DNA of 64,000 nucleotides, taken from NCBI GenBank assembly GCA_029027985.1, contig CP119076.1, positions 4,338,422 through 4,402,421 on the forward strand, written 5' to 3'. Below the pieces are notes generated by a model. That model saw nothing but the letters and a program-made list of their open reading frames with translations. It was not told where the DNA came from and did no database searches. The position numbers and the translations under genes were made by a program. This DNA comes from Klebsiella aerogenes (GTDB taxonomy: Bacteria > Pseudomonadota > Gammaproteobacteria > Enterobacterales > Enterobacteriaceae). Below, piece after piece: positions 23,996 through 32,409 of this stretch; the stretch's first letter is position 1; every line of letters starts with the position of its first letter.

Positions 23996-25330
23996 TTAAC
24001 CACAATTTTTCAAATTGACAGAAATATCTTCCTCAATTTCTGAGGTCGGCAGAGTTAACTCCGAAACACCTTTATCTCCTAATAATAAAAGCAAGTTTCG
24101 TACTGCCAAGCCTATACCTTCAGCCATCAAAGGCGGAACCGCATTTCCTACTTGCGAGCACCTAGCCACATCAAACTTCCGACGTGGTCCATTGATGGTA
24201 TATCGGCCGTAAAAATGGAAGTCATCAGGAAAAGACTGAAATCTAGCCATTTCACGGACAGTAATGTTCCTAGGCTCTGCATAATGGATAAATTCGTCAG
24301 GATGCGTCGTAATAGTTGATACTGCCTCTGAAGAATCAATCAGGACCTTTTTGTCCTTTTTAGTTCCGTTTTCTAATAAGAAAGCTTTGGACAGTCTCCC
24401 AGGCGGCTGCGTTTGATGAGCGAGGTTGTATAAATCAAGAATTCGCTCCCCATGTTTTGAGTACCGATGAGAGTTAGGAATATTCCCTGTCTTTTGCCCT
24501 CTCCTTAAAGCACGCGCATATGCAGAAACAGCTTTAGTATAGGTTGATGACTCAAATTTCTCAGAATCGGGGCAAATAACTCGCAAACCCCCAGTGAGAT
24601 CGTCTATTGCTTCCTTTGCTGTGATATTTTTGCTTTTATGTAATCCCCAATGCTCACGAACTGCCAGAGCTGCTTCATTTAGATTATCATTAAATGCAAT
24701 ATTTAGTTCTTGCGAAGATATTGGACAATTTTGAATACCTAGTATAACCACCCGTCTTCTCGATTGCGGCACCCCAAAACGACTGGCATCTACTACATTT
24801 AAAATACTCGTATAACCCAACTCAGCGAGTTGCTTAATTACAGAGTCAGCAACTGAGGTACGCTCTTCACCAGGGCGAGCTACAAAGCGACGAGCTATCC
24901 CTTCGACATTTTCAATTAATACAATGCGTGGACGAACTAAGTCAACCATATCAAGCATTTGATATACAAGATCATTCCGTTCATCAGCACCATCGCGCCG
25001 CCCTCCAACACTGAAACCTTGGCAAGGGGGTCCTCCGGCCATCATAGTTACAGAGCCACGTAATGAGAGAAGATGAGCCCTATTAGACTCATTTCTTAGA
25101 AGCTCCACTATGTCATGGTTAGTTTTTGACAGCCAACTTGGCCATTTGTCAAAACTTGCGTATGGTGCATTTTGTACCAAGAAGTTATTAGATAGGGTTT
25201 CAAACGCCATCGGATCGCGCTCGATTGCAAAAATACCGGCCCAGCCAGCCTCTTTTAGCCCGAGACTCAGGCCACCGCATCCTGCGAAAAGATCGATGCA
25301 TGTAAGATTTGGCTTGTTTGGCGTTGTCAC
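23996..25330 (-). CDS. DNA cytosine-5 methyltransferase
   Basis: The 444-aa enzyme methylates C5 of cytosine. Motif I is CIDLFAGCGGLSLGL (11-25), motif IV GGPPCQGFS with catalytic Cys103, motif VI ENVEG (140-144), motif VIII PQSRRRVVILG in the middle and motif X VGNAVPP near the C-terminus. The target-recognition region lies between motifs VIII and IX. It starts at GTG with GGAG at proper distance. As the first gene of the methyltransferase-mcrB-mcrC set, it should protect host sites from the McrBC-like complex. The target sequence cannot be read from the protein. Confidence 0.93.
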   Translation of the reverse strand: MTTPNKPNLTCIDLFAGCGGLSLGLKEAGWAGIFAIERDPMAFETLSNNFLVQNAPYASFDKWPSWLSKTNHDIVELLRNESNRAHLLSLRGSVTMMAGGPPCQGFSVGGRRDGADERNDLVYQMLDMVDLVRPRIVLIENVEGIARRFVARPGEERTSVADSVIKQLAELGYTSILNVVDASRFGVPQSRRRVVILGIQNCPISSQELNIAFNDNLNEAALAVREHWGLHKSKNITAKEAIDDLTGGLRVICPDSEKFESSTYTKAVSAYARALRRGQKTGNIPNSHRYSKHGERILDLYNLAHQTQPPGRLSKAFLLENGTKKDKKVLIDSSEAVSTITTHPDEFIHYAEPRNITVREMARFQSFPDDFHFYGRYTINGPRRKFDVARCSQVGNAVPPLMAEGIGLAVRNLLLLLGDKGVSELTLPTSEIEEDISVNLKNCG

Positions 25331-25654
25331 TTCTTGATTCTCCGCTCTTTCAATTTTTTTCTCTTACAACAACCTGCATTGTTGTAGATTGGGTTAAGCA
25401 TTACATACGGTAAATGTGGGCACTAATCACACAATAACCTTCAACCAGTCGAGCCTTAGCATCGATCGCAACCTCCTGTTTTTATGTTGCAAAAAACAGT
25501 AAGTTCTCTATAAATCTTAGAGATAGTCGCTTATGTAACATTTATGCTCACTCCTTTCAGGAAGATTTGATCATAGAAAAGTACATAAAGCAATCAATGC
25601 GGGCCCAAAATCAGCTCTCGAGGAACCGCTTAAAGATATCCGGCTGCACTAGGT
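25331..25654. other. 324-bp gap between methyltransferase start and integrase end
   Basis: No gene was seen. The part next to the methyltransferase should hold its promoter and contains the inverted repeat TACAACA (25365-25371) and TGTTGTA (25380-25386) with an 8-nt spacer, about 35 bp upstream of the GTG start. This is a candidate operator, since m5C methyltransferases of restriction systems often repress themselves. Nothing else stands out. Confidence 0.5.
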
Positions 25655-26908
25655 TTAAGTATTCTTACCGAAATCAAACGGACTAACCCCCTTCTCCCGA
25701 TTCACATCAAGAAAATCTGCCCACCACTGTAACATCAAACGGCGCTCATCCAAGTGTTCAGCCTTATGAATGTAAGCCGCACGTACTAAGTTACGTTCCA
25801 TATGGCTCATTTGCCGCTCTACAGCATCCCTTGACCACAGCCCTGACTCAATCAGCGAGCTACATGCCATAGTCCTGAAGCCATGCCCACAAACCTCCAC
25901 CTTAGTGTCATACCCCATAACACGCAGCGCCTTATTCACCGTGTTTTCACTCATCGGTTTACGAGGGTTATGATCGCCAACGAAAACAAAATCACGCTCG
26001 CCACTAAACTTGTGAACCTGTTTCAGAATTTCTAATGCCTGGCGAGACAGCGGTACTAAGTGAGGTGTACGCATTTTAGAACCACGTTGCGAATGCTTAA
26101 CACCTTCTACAGCTTCTCGTTCTGCTGGGATTGTCCACATTGCCCTTTCAAAATCGATCTCGGACCAACGGGCAAAGCGCAACTCACTGGAACGAATAAA
26201 GATTAATAACGTTAGCTCAACAGCCAGACGGGTTAAAGGCCGTCCGGTGTAGTTATCAATTCGGTGGAGTAGTTCAGGTAAGCGTTTCAGTTCAAGTGCT
26301 GGTCGATGGACACGATTACTGGAAGCAACTGCCCCAGCCATCTCCTGAGCAGGATTGTAATCGATCAAACCGCTTTGCACTGCATAACGCATAATCGCAT
26401 TGGTACGCTGCTGAAGACGCGAAGCCACTTCAAGACGCCCTGTAGCCTCAACTACTTTGATAGGCACAAGGAGATCGCGCGTACTAAAACTATCAATACT
26501 GCGCTTTCCAATCGCTGGGAACAAATTATCTTCCAGGCTCTTCAGCACCCGCCGACTATGTTCTTCTGTCCATTTTTTATTTGCTGCGTGCCACTCTCTG
26601 GCAACTGACTCAAAAGTAATGGCTTCTTTCGCCTGTTCTTCTTTCACAGCTCGTTTGTGTTCGCGAGGATCGATTCCAGCAGCAACAAGCCTTCTGGCCT
26701 CTTCCCGCTTTTGACGAGCATCAGCCAGGGATGTTTCAGGATAAACCCCAAACGCCATCAGGTGCTGCTTACCACCAAAACGAAAGCGGAACCGCCAGTA
26801 TCTAGAGCCGTTGGGGTGAACCAGCAAAAACATGCCATCCCCATCGACCAGGGTGTACTCCTTTTCCTGCGGTTTCGCAGAACGCACTTTGATATCTGTC
26901 AGAGCCAT
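25655..26908 (-). CDS. P4-type tyrosine integrase (intact)
   Basis: The 417-aa protein has the N-terminal DUF4102-type arm domain (MALTDIKVRSAKP...), a core-binding region and a tyrosine-recombinase catalytic domain with Arg in SSELRFARW, HGFR (HxxR) and HMERN, and the nucleophile in AAYIHKAEHLDERR. It lies 150 bp from the attachment repeat and reads away from leuX, as is usual for this family (IntB in E. coli sits at leuX). It should catalyse integration and excision of the 23.3-kb island, with AlpA as a likely helper. Its close relative at 2332-3596 is broken. Confidence 0.94.
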   Translation of the reverse strand: MALTDIKVRSAKPQEKEYTLVDGDGMFLLVHPNGSRYWRFRFRFGGKQHLMAFGVYPETSLADARQKREEARRLVAAGIDPREHKRAVKEEQAKEAITFESVAREWHAANKKWTEEHSRRVLKSLEDNLFPAIGKRSIDSFSTRDLLVPIKVVEATGRLEVASRLQQRTNAIMRYAVQSGLIDYNPAQEMAGAVASSNRVHRPALELKRLPELLHRIDNYTGRPLTRLAVELTLLIFIRSSELRFARWSEIDFERAMWTIPAEREAVEGVKHSQRGSKMRTPHLVPLSRQALEILKQVHKFSGERDFVFVGDHNPRKPMSENTVNKALRVMGYDTKVEVCGHGFRTMACSSLIESGLWSRDAVERQMSHMERNLVRAAYIHKAEHLDERRLMLQWWADFLDVNREKGVSPFDFGKNT

Positions 26909-27057
26909 AAAAGTTCTCCTTTCATGTGCCGCCGTGAGTATACAACCATTATCGAACCAGCATATATACTCGGTTCTATACTCACAAGCGACTTGATGTG
27001 GGTTGACTCAGATTGACTTCTGTTGAAAGGAAAATCGCATAAAGCCTTGTGTGGCGA

Positions 27058-27130
27058 GGATTTCAGGCACAAAAAAAGACGTCCATTGACGTCTATTGAT
27101 GTTCCGATGGTGCCGAAGGCCGGACTCGAA
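27058..27130. repeat. Attachment-site direct repeat at leuX (right end of the island)
   Basis: This 73-bp segment covers the leuX terminator and the 3' part of the tRNA and is repeated at 3733-3804 with one substitution and one missing base. It is the chromosomal copy that keeps the tRNA gene complete. Confidence 0.9.
27071..27094 (-). terminator. leuX terminator
   Basis: Reading leftward, AGACGTC and GACGTCT form a perfect 7-bp stem with an AATG loop, followed by TTTTTTT counting the stem end. It lies 13 bases after the tRNA 3' end and is part of the attachment repeat. Confidence 0.92.
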
Positions 27131-27192
27131 CCGGCACGTATTTCTACGGTTGATTTTGAATCAACTGCGTCTACCGATTTCGCCACTTCGGC
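27108..27192 (-). tRNA. leuX: tRNA-Leu (CAA anticodon)
   Basis: The 85-nt gene has a GCCGAAG/CTTCGGC acceptor stem with encoded CCA, a long variable arm typical of class II tRNAs, the T arm GGTTCGAGTCC, and the anticodon stem GTTGATTCAAAATCAAC with CAA in the loop. It reads UUG codons. The gene is a frequent integration site in enteric bacteria and here is the target of the tandem islands. Confidence 0.97.
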
Positions 27193-27219
27193 ACTGAAGG
27201 GATACGGAAAACGTTTTGG

Positions 27220-27247
27220 ATTATACCTGTCAGCGGCCGCCATGCAA
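27220..27247 (-). promoter_or_regulatory. leuX promoter
   Basis: Reading leftward, TTGCAT (27247-27242) and a perfect TATAAT (27225-27220) are separated by 16 bp, about 28 bp upstream of the tRNA 5' end. It fits a sigma-70 promoter. Confidence 0.75.
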
Positions 27248-27583
27248 GCGACAGCGTGCGTCAGGCGCGCTAAGTGTTGAAAAAAACAGCGCAATCCCGA
27301 AAACAGACGGTTTCGCGTCACATTTTTCACCTATCCCGGCTCAGCAAACCGCTTCCCGTGCCCCCTTTTATCCTCCCTCAACTGACCCGCCATTCAACCT
27401 GTAGCGTCGCCGGCGCTCAACTTCACTCACATACCTCTCAAATTATTCTCACATTATGCTCTTTTCGTTCCAGTATGCCGCAGCATAGACCCGCCCGCTT
27501 TACGACGCCTCCTAATGCCAAGCGTCGCAGATTGTCATGCTCTACACTTCCTTCGTAACAACGCCAACCCCAAGGAAACTAAC

Positions 27584-28603
27584 ATGAGCATCATTAAAAG
27601 TTACGCCGCCAAAGAAGCGGGCGCCGATCTGTCGCTGTGGGAGTACGATGCCGGCGAACTGCAGCCGGAAGATGTCGAAGTGCAGGTGGACTACTGCGGG
27701 ATTTGCCATTCGGACCTGTCGATGATCGACAACGAATGGGGCATGTCGAGCTACCCGCTGGTCGCCGGTCACGAGGTGATTGGCCGGGTCGCGGCGCTAG
27801 GCAGCGCCGCGCAGGGTAAAGGGCTGAAGATTGGCCAGAAGGTCGGCATCGGCTGGACGGCACGCAGCTGCGGCCACTGCGACGCCTGTATCAGCGGCAA
27901 CCAGATCAACTGCCTGGAAGGCTCAGTGCCGACCATCATGAATCGCGGCGGCTTCGCCGATAAACTACGCGCCGACTGGCAATGGGTGATCCCGCTGCCG
28001 GAGAGCATCGATGTTGCTTCTGCCGGCCCAATGCTGTGCGGCGGCATCACCGTCTTTAAACCGCTGCTGACCCACCACGTCACCGCCACCAGCCGCGTCG
28101 GCGTGATCGGTATCGGCGGCCTCGGCCATATCGCCATTAAGCTGTTGCGGGCGATGGGCGCGGAAGTCACCGCCTTCAGCTCCAACCCGGCTAAAGAACA
28201 GGAAGTGCTGGCGATGGGCGCCGACCGCGTAGTCAACAGCCGCGATCCAGCTGCCCTCACCGCGCTGGCCGGTCAGTTTGACCTGATCATCAACACCGTG
28301 GCAGTGGACCTCGACTGGCAGCCATACTTCCAGGCGCTGGCTTACGGCGGCAACTTCCATACCGTCGGCGCGGTAATGAAGCCGTTCCCGGTACCGGCCT
28401 TTACGCTCATCGGCGGCGACCGCAGCATCTCCGGCTCGGCGACCGGTAACCCGGCGGAACTGCGCAAACTGATGAAATTCGCCGGGCGCAGCAAAGTGGC
28501 TCCGACCACCGAGCTGTACCCGATGTCGCAAATTAACGAAGCCCTGAAGCACGTACGCGAGGGCAAAGCCCGCTATCGCGTGGTATTGAAAGCAGACTTC
28601 TAA
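27584..28603 (+). CDS. ahr: NADPH-dependent aldehyde reductase Ahr (YjgB)
   Basis: The 339-aa zinc-dependent medium-chain dehydrogenase equals the length of E. coli Ahr, which reduces a broad range of aldehydes with NADPH. The catalytic zinc site is CGICHSD (about 35-41) with GHE further on, the structural zinc cysteines are in [15 protein letters not shown], and the nucleotide-binding loop is GIGGLGHIA. The ATG at 27584 with AAGGA upstream fits the family N-terminus; the frame is open another 23 codons. It is the normal chromosomal neighbour of leuX. Confidence 0.93.
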   Translation: MSIIKSYAAKEAGADLSLWEYDAGELQPEDVEVQVDYCGICHSDLSMIDNEWGMSSYPLVAGHEVIGRVAALGSAAQGKGLKIGQKVGIGWTARSCGHCDACISGNQINCLEGSVPTIMNRGGFADKLRADWQWVIPLPESIDVASAGPMLCGGITVFKPLLTHHVTATSRVGVIGIGGLGHIAIKLLRAMGAEVTAFSSNPAKEQEVLAMGADRVVNSRDPAALTALAGQFDLIINTVAVDLDWQPYFQALAYGGNFHTVGAVMKPFPVPAFTLIGGDRSISGSATGNPAELRKLMKFAGRSKVAPTTELYPMSQINEALKHVREGKARYRVVLKADF

Positions 28604-28615
28604 GCCATACTCCGC

Positions 28616-28638
28616 GCCGGGCGGCTCCGTTGCCCGGC
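28616..28638 (+). terminator. Hairpin after ahr
   Basis: GCCGGGC and GCCCGGC form a 7-bp stem with a 9-nt loop, 13 bases after the stop. It has no T-run and also resembles half of a REP element. Confidence 0.4.
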
Positions 28639-28745
28639 ACATTACGCCTTGCTTCATCAAACCGTCATCTCCCCGCCATGCCCCTGTAGTCATCGCTTCC
28701 CACAATCCGGGCTTCCATAAACGCCTGAACGAGACGCCCGTCACC

Positions 28746-29618
28746 ATGAATAAGCGCTGGCTCCCCTGGCTGATATTGTCGCCTTCACTGCTGTTTTTAC
28801 TGCTGTTTACCTGGTTCCCGCTGGGACGTTCGGTCTACGACAGTCTGTTCGATACCCGCATGGCCAACGACGGGGCACAGTACGTCGGGTTGGATAACTT
28901 CGCCCGCCTGTTTGCCGATAGCGTCTTCTGGCAGTCGCTGATCAATAACCTGCTCTATATCCTGCTGACGGTGGTGCCCGGCGTGACCCTCGCCCTGCTG
29001 CTGGCAGTGGCACTCAGCGAGAACCACCGCGTCAACCGCTGGCTGCGCACCGCTTTCTTTTTCCCGATGATTATCCCGATGGTCAGCGCCGCCGCGCTGT
29101 GGCTGTTTATCTTTATGCCCGGTCTCGGCCTGCTCGACCACTACCTGGCGAAGCTATTCGGGCCGATGAACAACAACTGGCTGGGGCGCAGCAACAGCGC
29201 GCTGCTGGCGCTGGCGTTCATCGGCGTGTGGAAATTCGCTGGCTACTACATGCTGTTTTTCCTCGCCGGGTTGCAAAGCATACCGGCCTCGACGCGGGAA
29301 GCGGCGCTGATGGAAGGGGCGACCCGAACGCAGGTGTTCTTTAAGGTGACGCTACCGCTGCTACGCCCGACGCTCAGTTTCGTTATCACCACCGCGCTGA
29401 TTTACTCCATCACCCAGATTGACCACGTGGCGGTGATGACCCGTGGCGGGCCGGACAACGCCACCACCGTGCTGCTCTATTACATCCAGAACCTTGCCTG
29501 GGATACCCATGATTTGGGCAAAGCCTCCGCCGCCACCTTTCTGACGCTGGCCGGGCTGTTCGCCTTCTCGTTAATTAACCTGAAACTGCTGGAAAAAGGA
29601 GCCCACTATGAGCGCTGA
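28746..29618 (+). CDS. UgpA-like ABC permease
   Basis: The 290-aa inner-membrane protein has six hydrophobic segments and the permease EAA motif (REAALMEGATRTQVFFKVTL, about 183-202), like UgpA and MalF-type sugar permeases. First gene of a five-gene operon with a second permease, a glycerophosphodiesterase, an ATPase and a binding protein. The partner enzyme suggests that the substrate is a glycerophosphodiester. It overlaps the next gene by 11 bases. I see no strong ribosome-binding site. Confidence 0.88.
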   Translation: MNKRWLPWLILSPSLLFLLLFTWFPLGRSVYDSLFDTRMANDGAQYVGLDNFARLFADSVFWQSLINNLLYILLTVVPGVTLALLLAVALSENHRVNRWLRTAFFFPMIIPMVSAAALWLFIFMPGLGLLDHYLAKLFGPMNNNWLGRSNSALLALAFIGVWKFAGYYMLFFLAGLQSIPASTREAALMEGATRTQVFFKVTLPLLRPTLSFVITTALIYSITQIDHVAVMTRGGPDNATTVLLYYIQNLAWDTHDLGKASAATFLTLAGLFAFSLINLKLLEKGAHYER

Positions 29619-30495
29619 GATCTCGCCGTTGATGGTTCGCCCGCCTGCCGCCGCACACCCGCTGTGGCTGCGCCTGCGCCGCTCGCAACCGTTCACCCTG
29701 ACGGTGTTAATGTGCTGCCTGGCGTTGCTGTGGGTAAGCCCGTTTATCTGGATGCTAGCGACCTCGTTCAGCGCCACCACCTTCGGCGAAGATATGGCCT
29801 CGCTGCTGCCGCGCCTGCCGCTGACCCTCGATAACTTCCGCGACGCCTGGGACAGCGCCGACTGGCTGAGCCTGTACGCCAACACCATTATCTTCACCTT
29901 CGGCACTTTCTTCGTGCAGCTATTCACCATCACCACCGCTGGCTACGTCTTCGCCTGTCACGAGTTTCGCGGCAAGAAAACGCTGTTTCTGCTGTTCCTC
30001 GTCCAGTTGATGATCATGCCGGTGGTGATGATGGTGCCGAACATGCTGACCCTGAAAACCTTCGGCCTGCTCAACACCCTGACCGGGGTGATGATGCCCT
30101 ACTTCACCTCGGCGTTCGGCGTATTCCTGATGCGTCAGGCATTCCTCGCCATCCCGAAAGAGCTGGAGGAAGCGGCGCTGATGGAAGGCTGCCGCTGGTG
30201 GCAGGTGCTGTTCCGCGTGCTCCTGCCGATGTCCTGGCCGTCGGTGCTGGCCTTCGCCACCGTCAGCATTACCTACCACTGGAACGAGTACCTGTGGCCG
30301 CTGATGATGCTCAACGACCCCGATAAACAGGTGCTGACCGTCGGGCTGGTCTCCTTCGCCATGGGCGCCGAATCCGGCGGCCAGTGGGGCACCATCGGCG
30401 CCGGTACGCTAATGGTCTGCCTGCCACTCATGCTGGCATTCATCCTTTTCCAGAAACAGTTCCTGCGAAGCTTCGGCTTCTCCGGGATCAAATAA
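29608..30495 (+). CDS. UgpE-like ABC permease
   Basis: The 295-aa partner permease has an N-terminal membrane segment (about 31-52), further segments and an EAA motif ([20 protein letters not shown], about 188-207). It resembles UgpE/MalG. It starts within the end of the first permease gene, and gpdQ follows after 10 bases, so co-translation is likely. The pair should form the membrane channel of the importer. Confidence 0.88.
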   Translation: MSAEISPLMVRPPAAAHPLWLRLRRSQPFTLTVLMCCLALLWVSPFIWMLATSFSATTFGEDMASLLPRLPLTLDNFRDAWDSADWLSLYANTIIFTFGTFFVQLFTITTAGYVFACHEFRGKKTLFLLFLVQLMIMPVVMMVPNMLTLKTFGLLNTLTGVMMPYFTSAFGVFLMRQAFLAIPKELEEAALMEGCRWWQVLFRVLLPMSWPSVLAFATVSITYHWNEYLWPLMMLNDPDKQVLTVGLVSFAMGAESGGQWGTIGAGTLMVCLPLMLAFILFQKQFLRSFGFSGIK

Positions 30496-30505
30496 GGAGT
30501 TACTC

Positions 30506-31330
30506 ATGCTGTTAGCGCAAATTTCCGATACCCATTTCCGCAGCCGCGGCGAGAAGCTGTACGGCTTTATCGACGTCAACGCCGCCAATGCCGATGTCGT
30601 CTCTCAGTTGAACGCCTTGAGCGAACGCCCGGACGCGGTGGTGGTGAGCGGCGATATTGTCAACTGCGGCCGCCCGGAAGAGTATCAGGTCGCTCGTCAA
30701 ATCCTCGGCAGCCTGAACTATCCGCTGTACCTGATCCCCGGCAACCACGATGACAAAGCACTGTTTCTGGAATACCTGCAGCCGCTGTGCCCGCAGCTCG
30801 GCAGCGATGCCAACAACATGCGTTACGCGGTGGACGACTTCGCAACCCGTCTGCTGTTCATCGATTCCAGCTGCGCGGGAACGTCGAAGGGCTGGCTGAC
30901 CGATGAAACCATTAACTGGCTGGAAGCGCAGTTGTTTGAGAGCGGTGATAAACCAGCGACGGTATTTATGCACCACCCGCCGCTGCCGCTGGGCAACGCA
31001 CAGATGGACCCGATCGCCTGCGAGAACGGCCATCGCCTACTGGCGCTGGTGGAGCGCTTCCCGTCGCTGACGCGCATTTTCTGCGGCCACAACCATAGCC
31101 TGACCATGACCCAGTATCGTCAGGCAATCATCTCTACCATTCCCGGCACCGTACATCAGGTGCCTTATTGCCATGAAGATACCCGCCCGTACTACGACCT
31201 CTCCCCGGCATCGTGCCTGATGCATCGCCAGGTCGGCGAGCAATGGGTGAGCTATCAGCACTCACTGGCCCATTACGCCGGGCCGTGGCTGTACGATGAA
31301 AACGTCAGTTGCCCAACGGAAGAGCGCTAA
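30506..31330 (+). CDS. gpdQ: Glycerophosphodiesterase GpdQ
   Basis: The 274-aa binuclear metallophosphoesterase has the same length and all metal ligands of the GpdQ enzyme of E. aerogenes: Asp8 and His10 (SDTHF), Asp50 (GDIV), Asn80 (GNHDD), His156 (FMHHPP), His195 and His197 (CGHNH). GpdQ hydrolyses glycerophosphodiesters such as glycerophosphoethanolamine to glycerol 3-phosphate and an alcohol, and has broad phosphodiesterase activity. No signal peptide, so it acts in the cytoplasm on imported substrate. Its place inside a Ugp-like transporter operon supports that role. The end is six bases before the ATPase start. Confidence 0.95.
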   Translation: MLLAQISDTHFRSRGEKLYGFIDVNAANADVVSQLNALSERPDAVVVSGDIVNCGRPEEYQVARQILGSLNYPLYLIPGNHDDKALFLEYLQPLCPQLGSDANNMRYAVDDFATRLLFIDSSCAGTSKGWLTDETINWLEAQLFESGDKPATVFMHHPPLPLGNAQMDPIACENGHRLLALVERFPSLTRIFCGHNHSLTMTQYRQAIISTIPGTVHQVPYCHEDTRPYYDLSPASCLMHRQVGEQWVSYQHSLAHYAGPWLYDENVSCPTEER

Positions 31331-31335
31331 TCGCT

Positions 31336-32409
31336 ATGCTCAGTCTGCAAAACATCAGTAAATGCTTCGACGGCAAACCGGCGCTCAACGCACTCTCGCT
31401 GGATATCCACGAAGGCGAATTCGTGGTGCTGGTCGGCCCGTCAGGCTGCGGTAAAAGCACCCTGCTGCGCCTGCTCGCCGGGCTGGAGCAGGTGAGTGAA
31501 GGTGAAATCTGGCTGCATGATGAGAACATCACCGACACCACGCCGCGTGAGCGTAATTTTGCGATGATCTTCCAGAACTACGCACTGTTTCCGCATCTAT
31601 CGGTACGCGACAACATCACCTTCGGCATGAAAGTGCGCAAGGAAGACAAAAGCAGCTGGCAGCCGCGGGTAGATACCGTCGCGCAGATGCTGCAACTGGA
31701 GACGCTACTCGATCGCAAACCGGCGAAGCTCTCCGGCGGCCAGCGTCAACGGGTGGCGATGGCGCGGGCGATCGTGCGCAATCCACGTCTGTTCCTGATG
31801 GATGAACCGCTTTCCAATCTCGACGCCCGCCTGCGCAGCGAAGTGCGCGACAGCATCATGGATCTGCATCAGCAGCTTAAAACCAGCACCGTCTATGTGA
31901 CTCACGACCAGACGGAAGCGATGTCGATGGCCGACCGCATCGTGGTGATGAACGGCGGCCATGTGCAACAGGTGGGGCGGCCGGAGTATTTGTATGCCAA
32001 CCCGGCCAATCTCTTCGTCGCTGGCTTTATCGGTTCACCAGCCATGAACCTGCTGTCGCTGCCCTGCGCCGATGGCGAGGTACAACTCGGCGAGCTGCGC
32101 CATCCGCTACCGCCGCGCCACCGCGACCAACACCGCGTCTGGTTGGGCATTCGCCCGGAACATATCAGCGACCGCGTGGAAGAAGGCCACCTGCGCCTGT
32201 CCGCCACCGTCCTGCAACGAGAACTGATGGGAGCCGATTACCTGCTCCACGTCAGCACCCCGATCGGCACCCTGCGCTTTAGCCGCCGCCATCGCGGCGC
32301 AGTGCCGGAGAAAGGCGAATCGCTCATCCTCGGCTTCTCGCCTGCCGACATTCATCTTTTTCATGCTGAAACCCAGCATAATTTACTGATGGAGACAGAC
32401 CATGTTTAA
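31336..32409 (+). CDS. UgpC-like ABC transporter ATPase
   Basis: The 357-aa ATPase has Walker A GPSGCGKST (residues about 35-43), signature LSGGQRQRVAMARA, Walker B LFLMDEPLSNLDA and the His switch in VTHDQTEAMSM, followed by a C-terminal regulatory TOBE region, as in UgpC and MalK. The ATG at 31336 was chosen for its family N-terminus (MLSLQNISKCF). It overlaps the binding-protein gene by eight bases. It should energise uptake by the two permeases. Confidence 0.9.
   Translation: MLSLQNISKCFDGKPALNALSLDIHEGEFVVLVGPSGCGKSTLLRLLAGLEQVSEGEIWLHDENITDTTPRERNFAMIFQNYALFPHLSVRDNITFGMKVRKEDKSSWQPRVDTVAQMLQLETLLDRKPAKLSGGQRQRVAMARAIVRNPRLFLMDEPLSNLDARLRSEVRDSIMDLHQQLKTSTVYVTHDQTEAMSMADRIVVMNGGHVQQVGRPEYLYANPANLFVAGFIGSPAMNLLSLPCADGEVQLGELRHPLPPRHRDQHRVWLGIRPEHISDRVEEGHLRLSATVLQRELMGADYLLHVSTPIGTLRFSRRHRGAVPEKGESLILGFSPADIHLFHAETQHNLLMETDHV

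Noticed and set aside
27274-27558. 94-aa ORF upstream of ahr
   Set aside because: It lies in the leuX promoter and ahr leader region, is rich in Pro, Ser and Arg without a family pattern, and overlaps the ahr ribosome-binding region.
28797-29141. Minus-strand ORF within the UgpA-like permease gene
   Set aside because: It is a shadow of the permease coding frame, with His/Gln-rich composition typical of such shadows in this GC-rich region.
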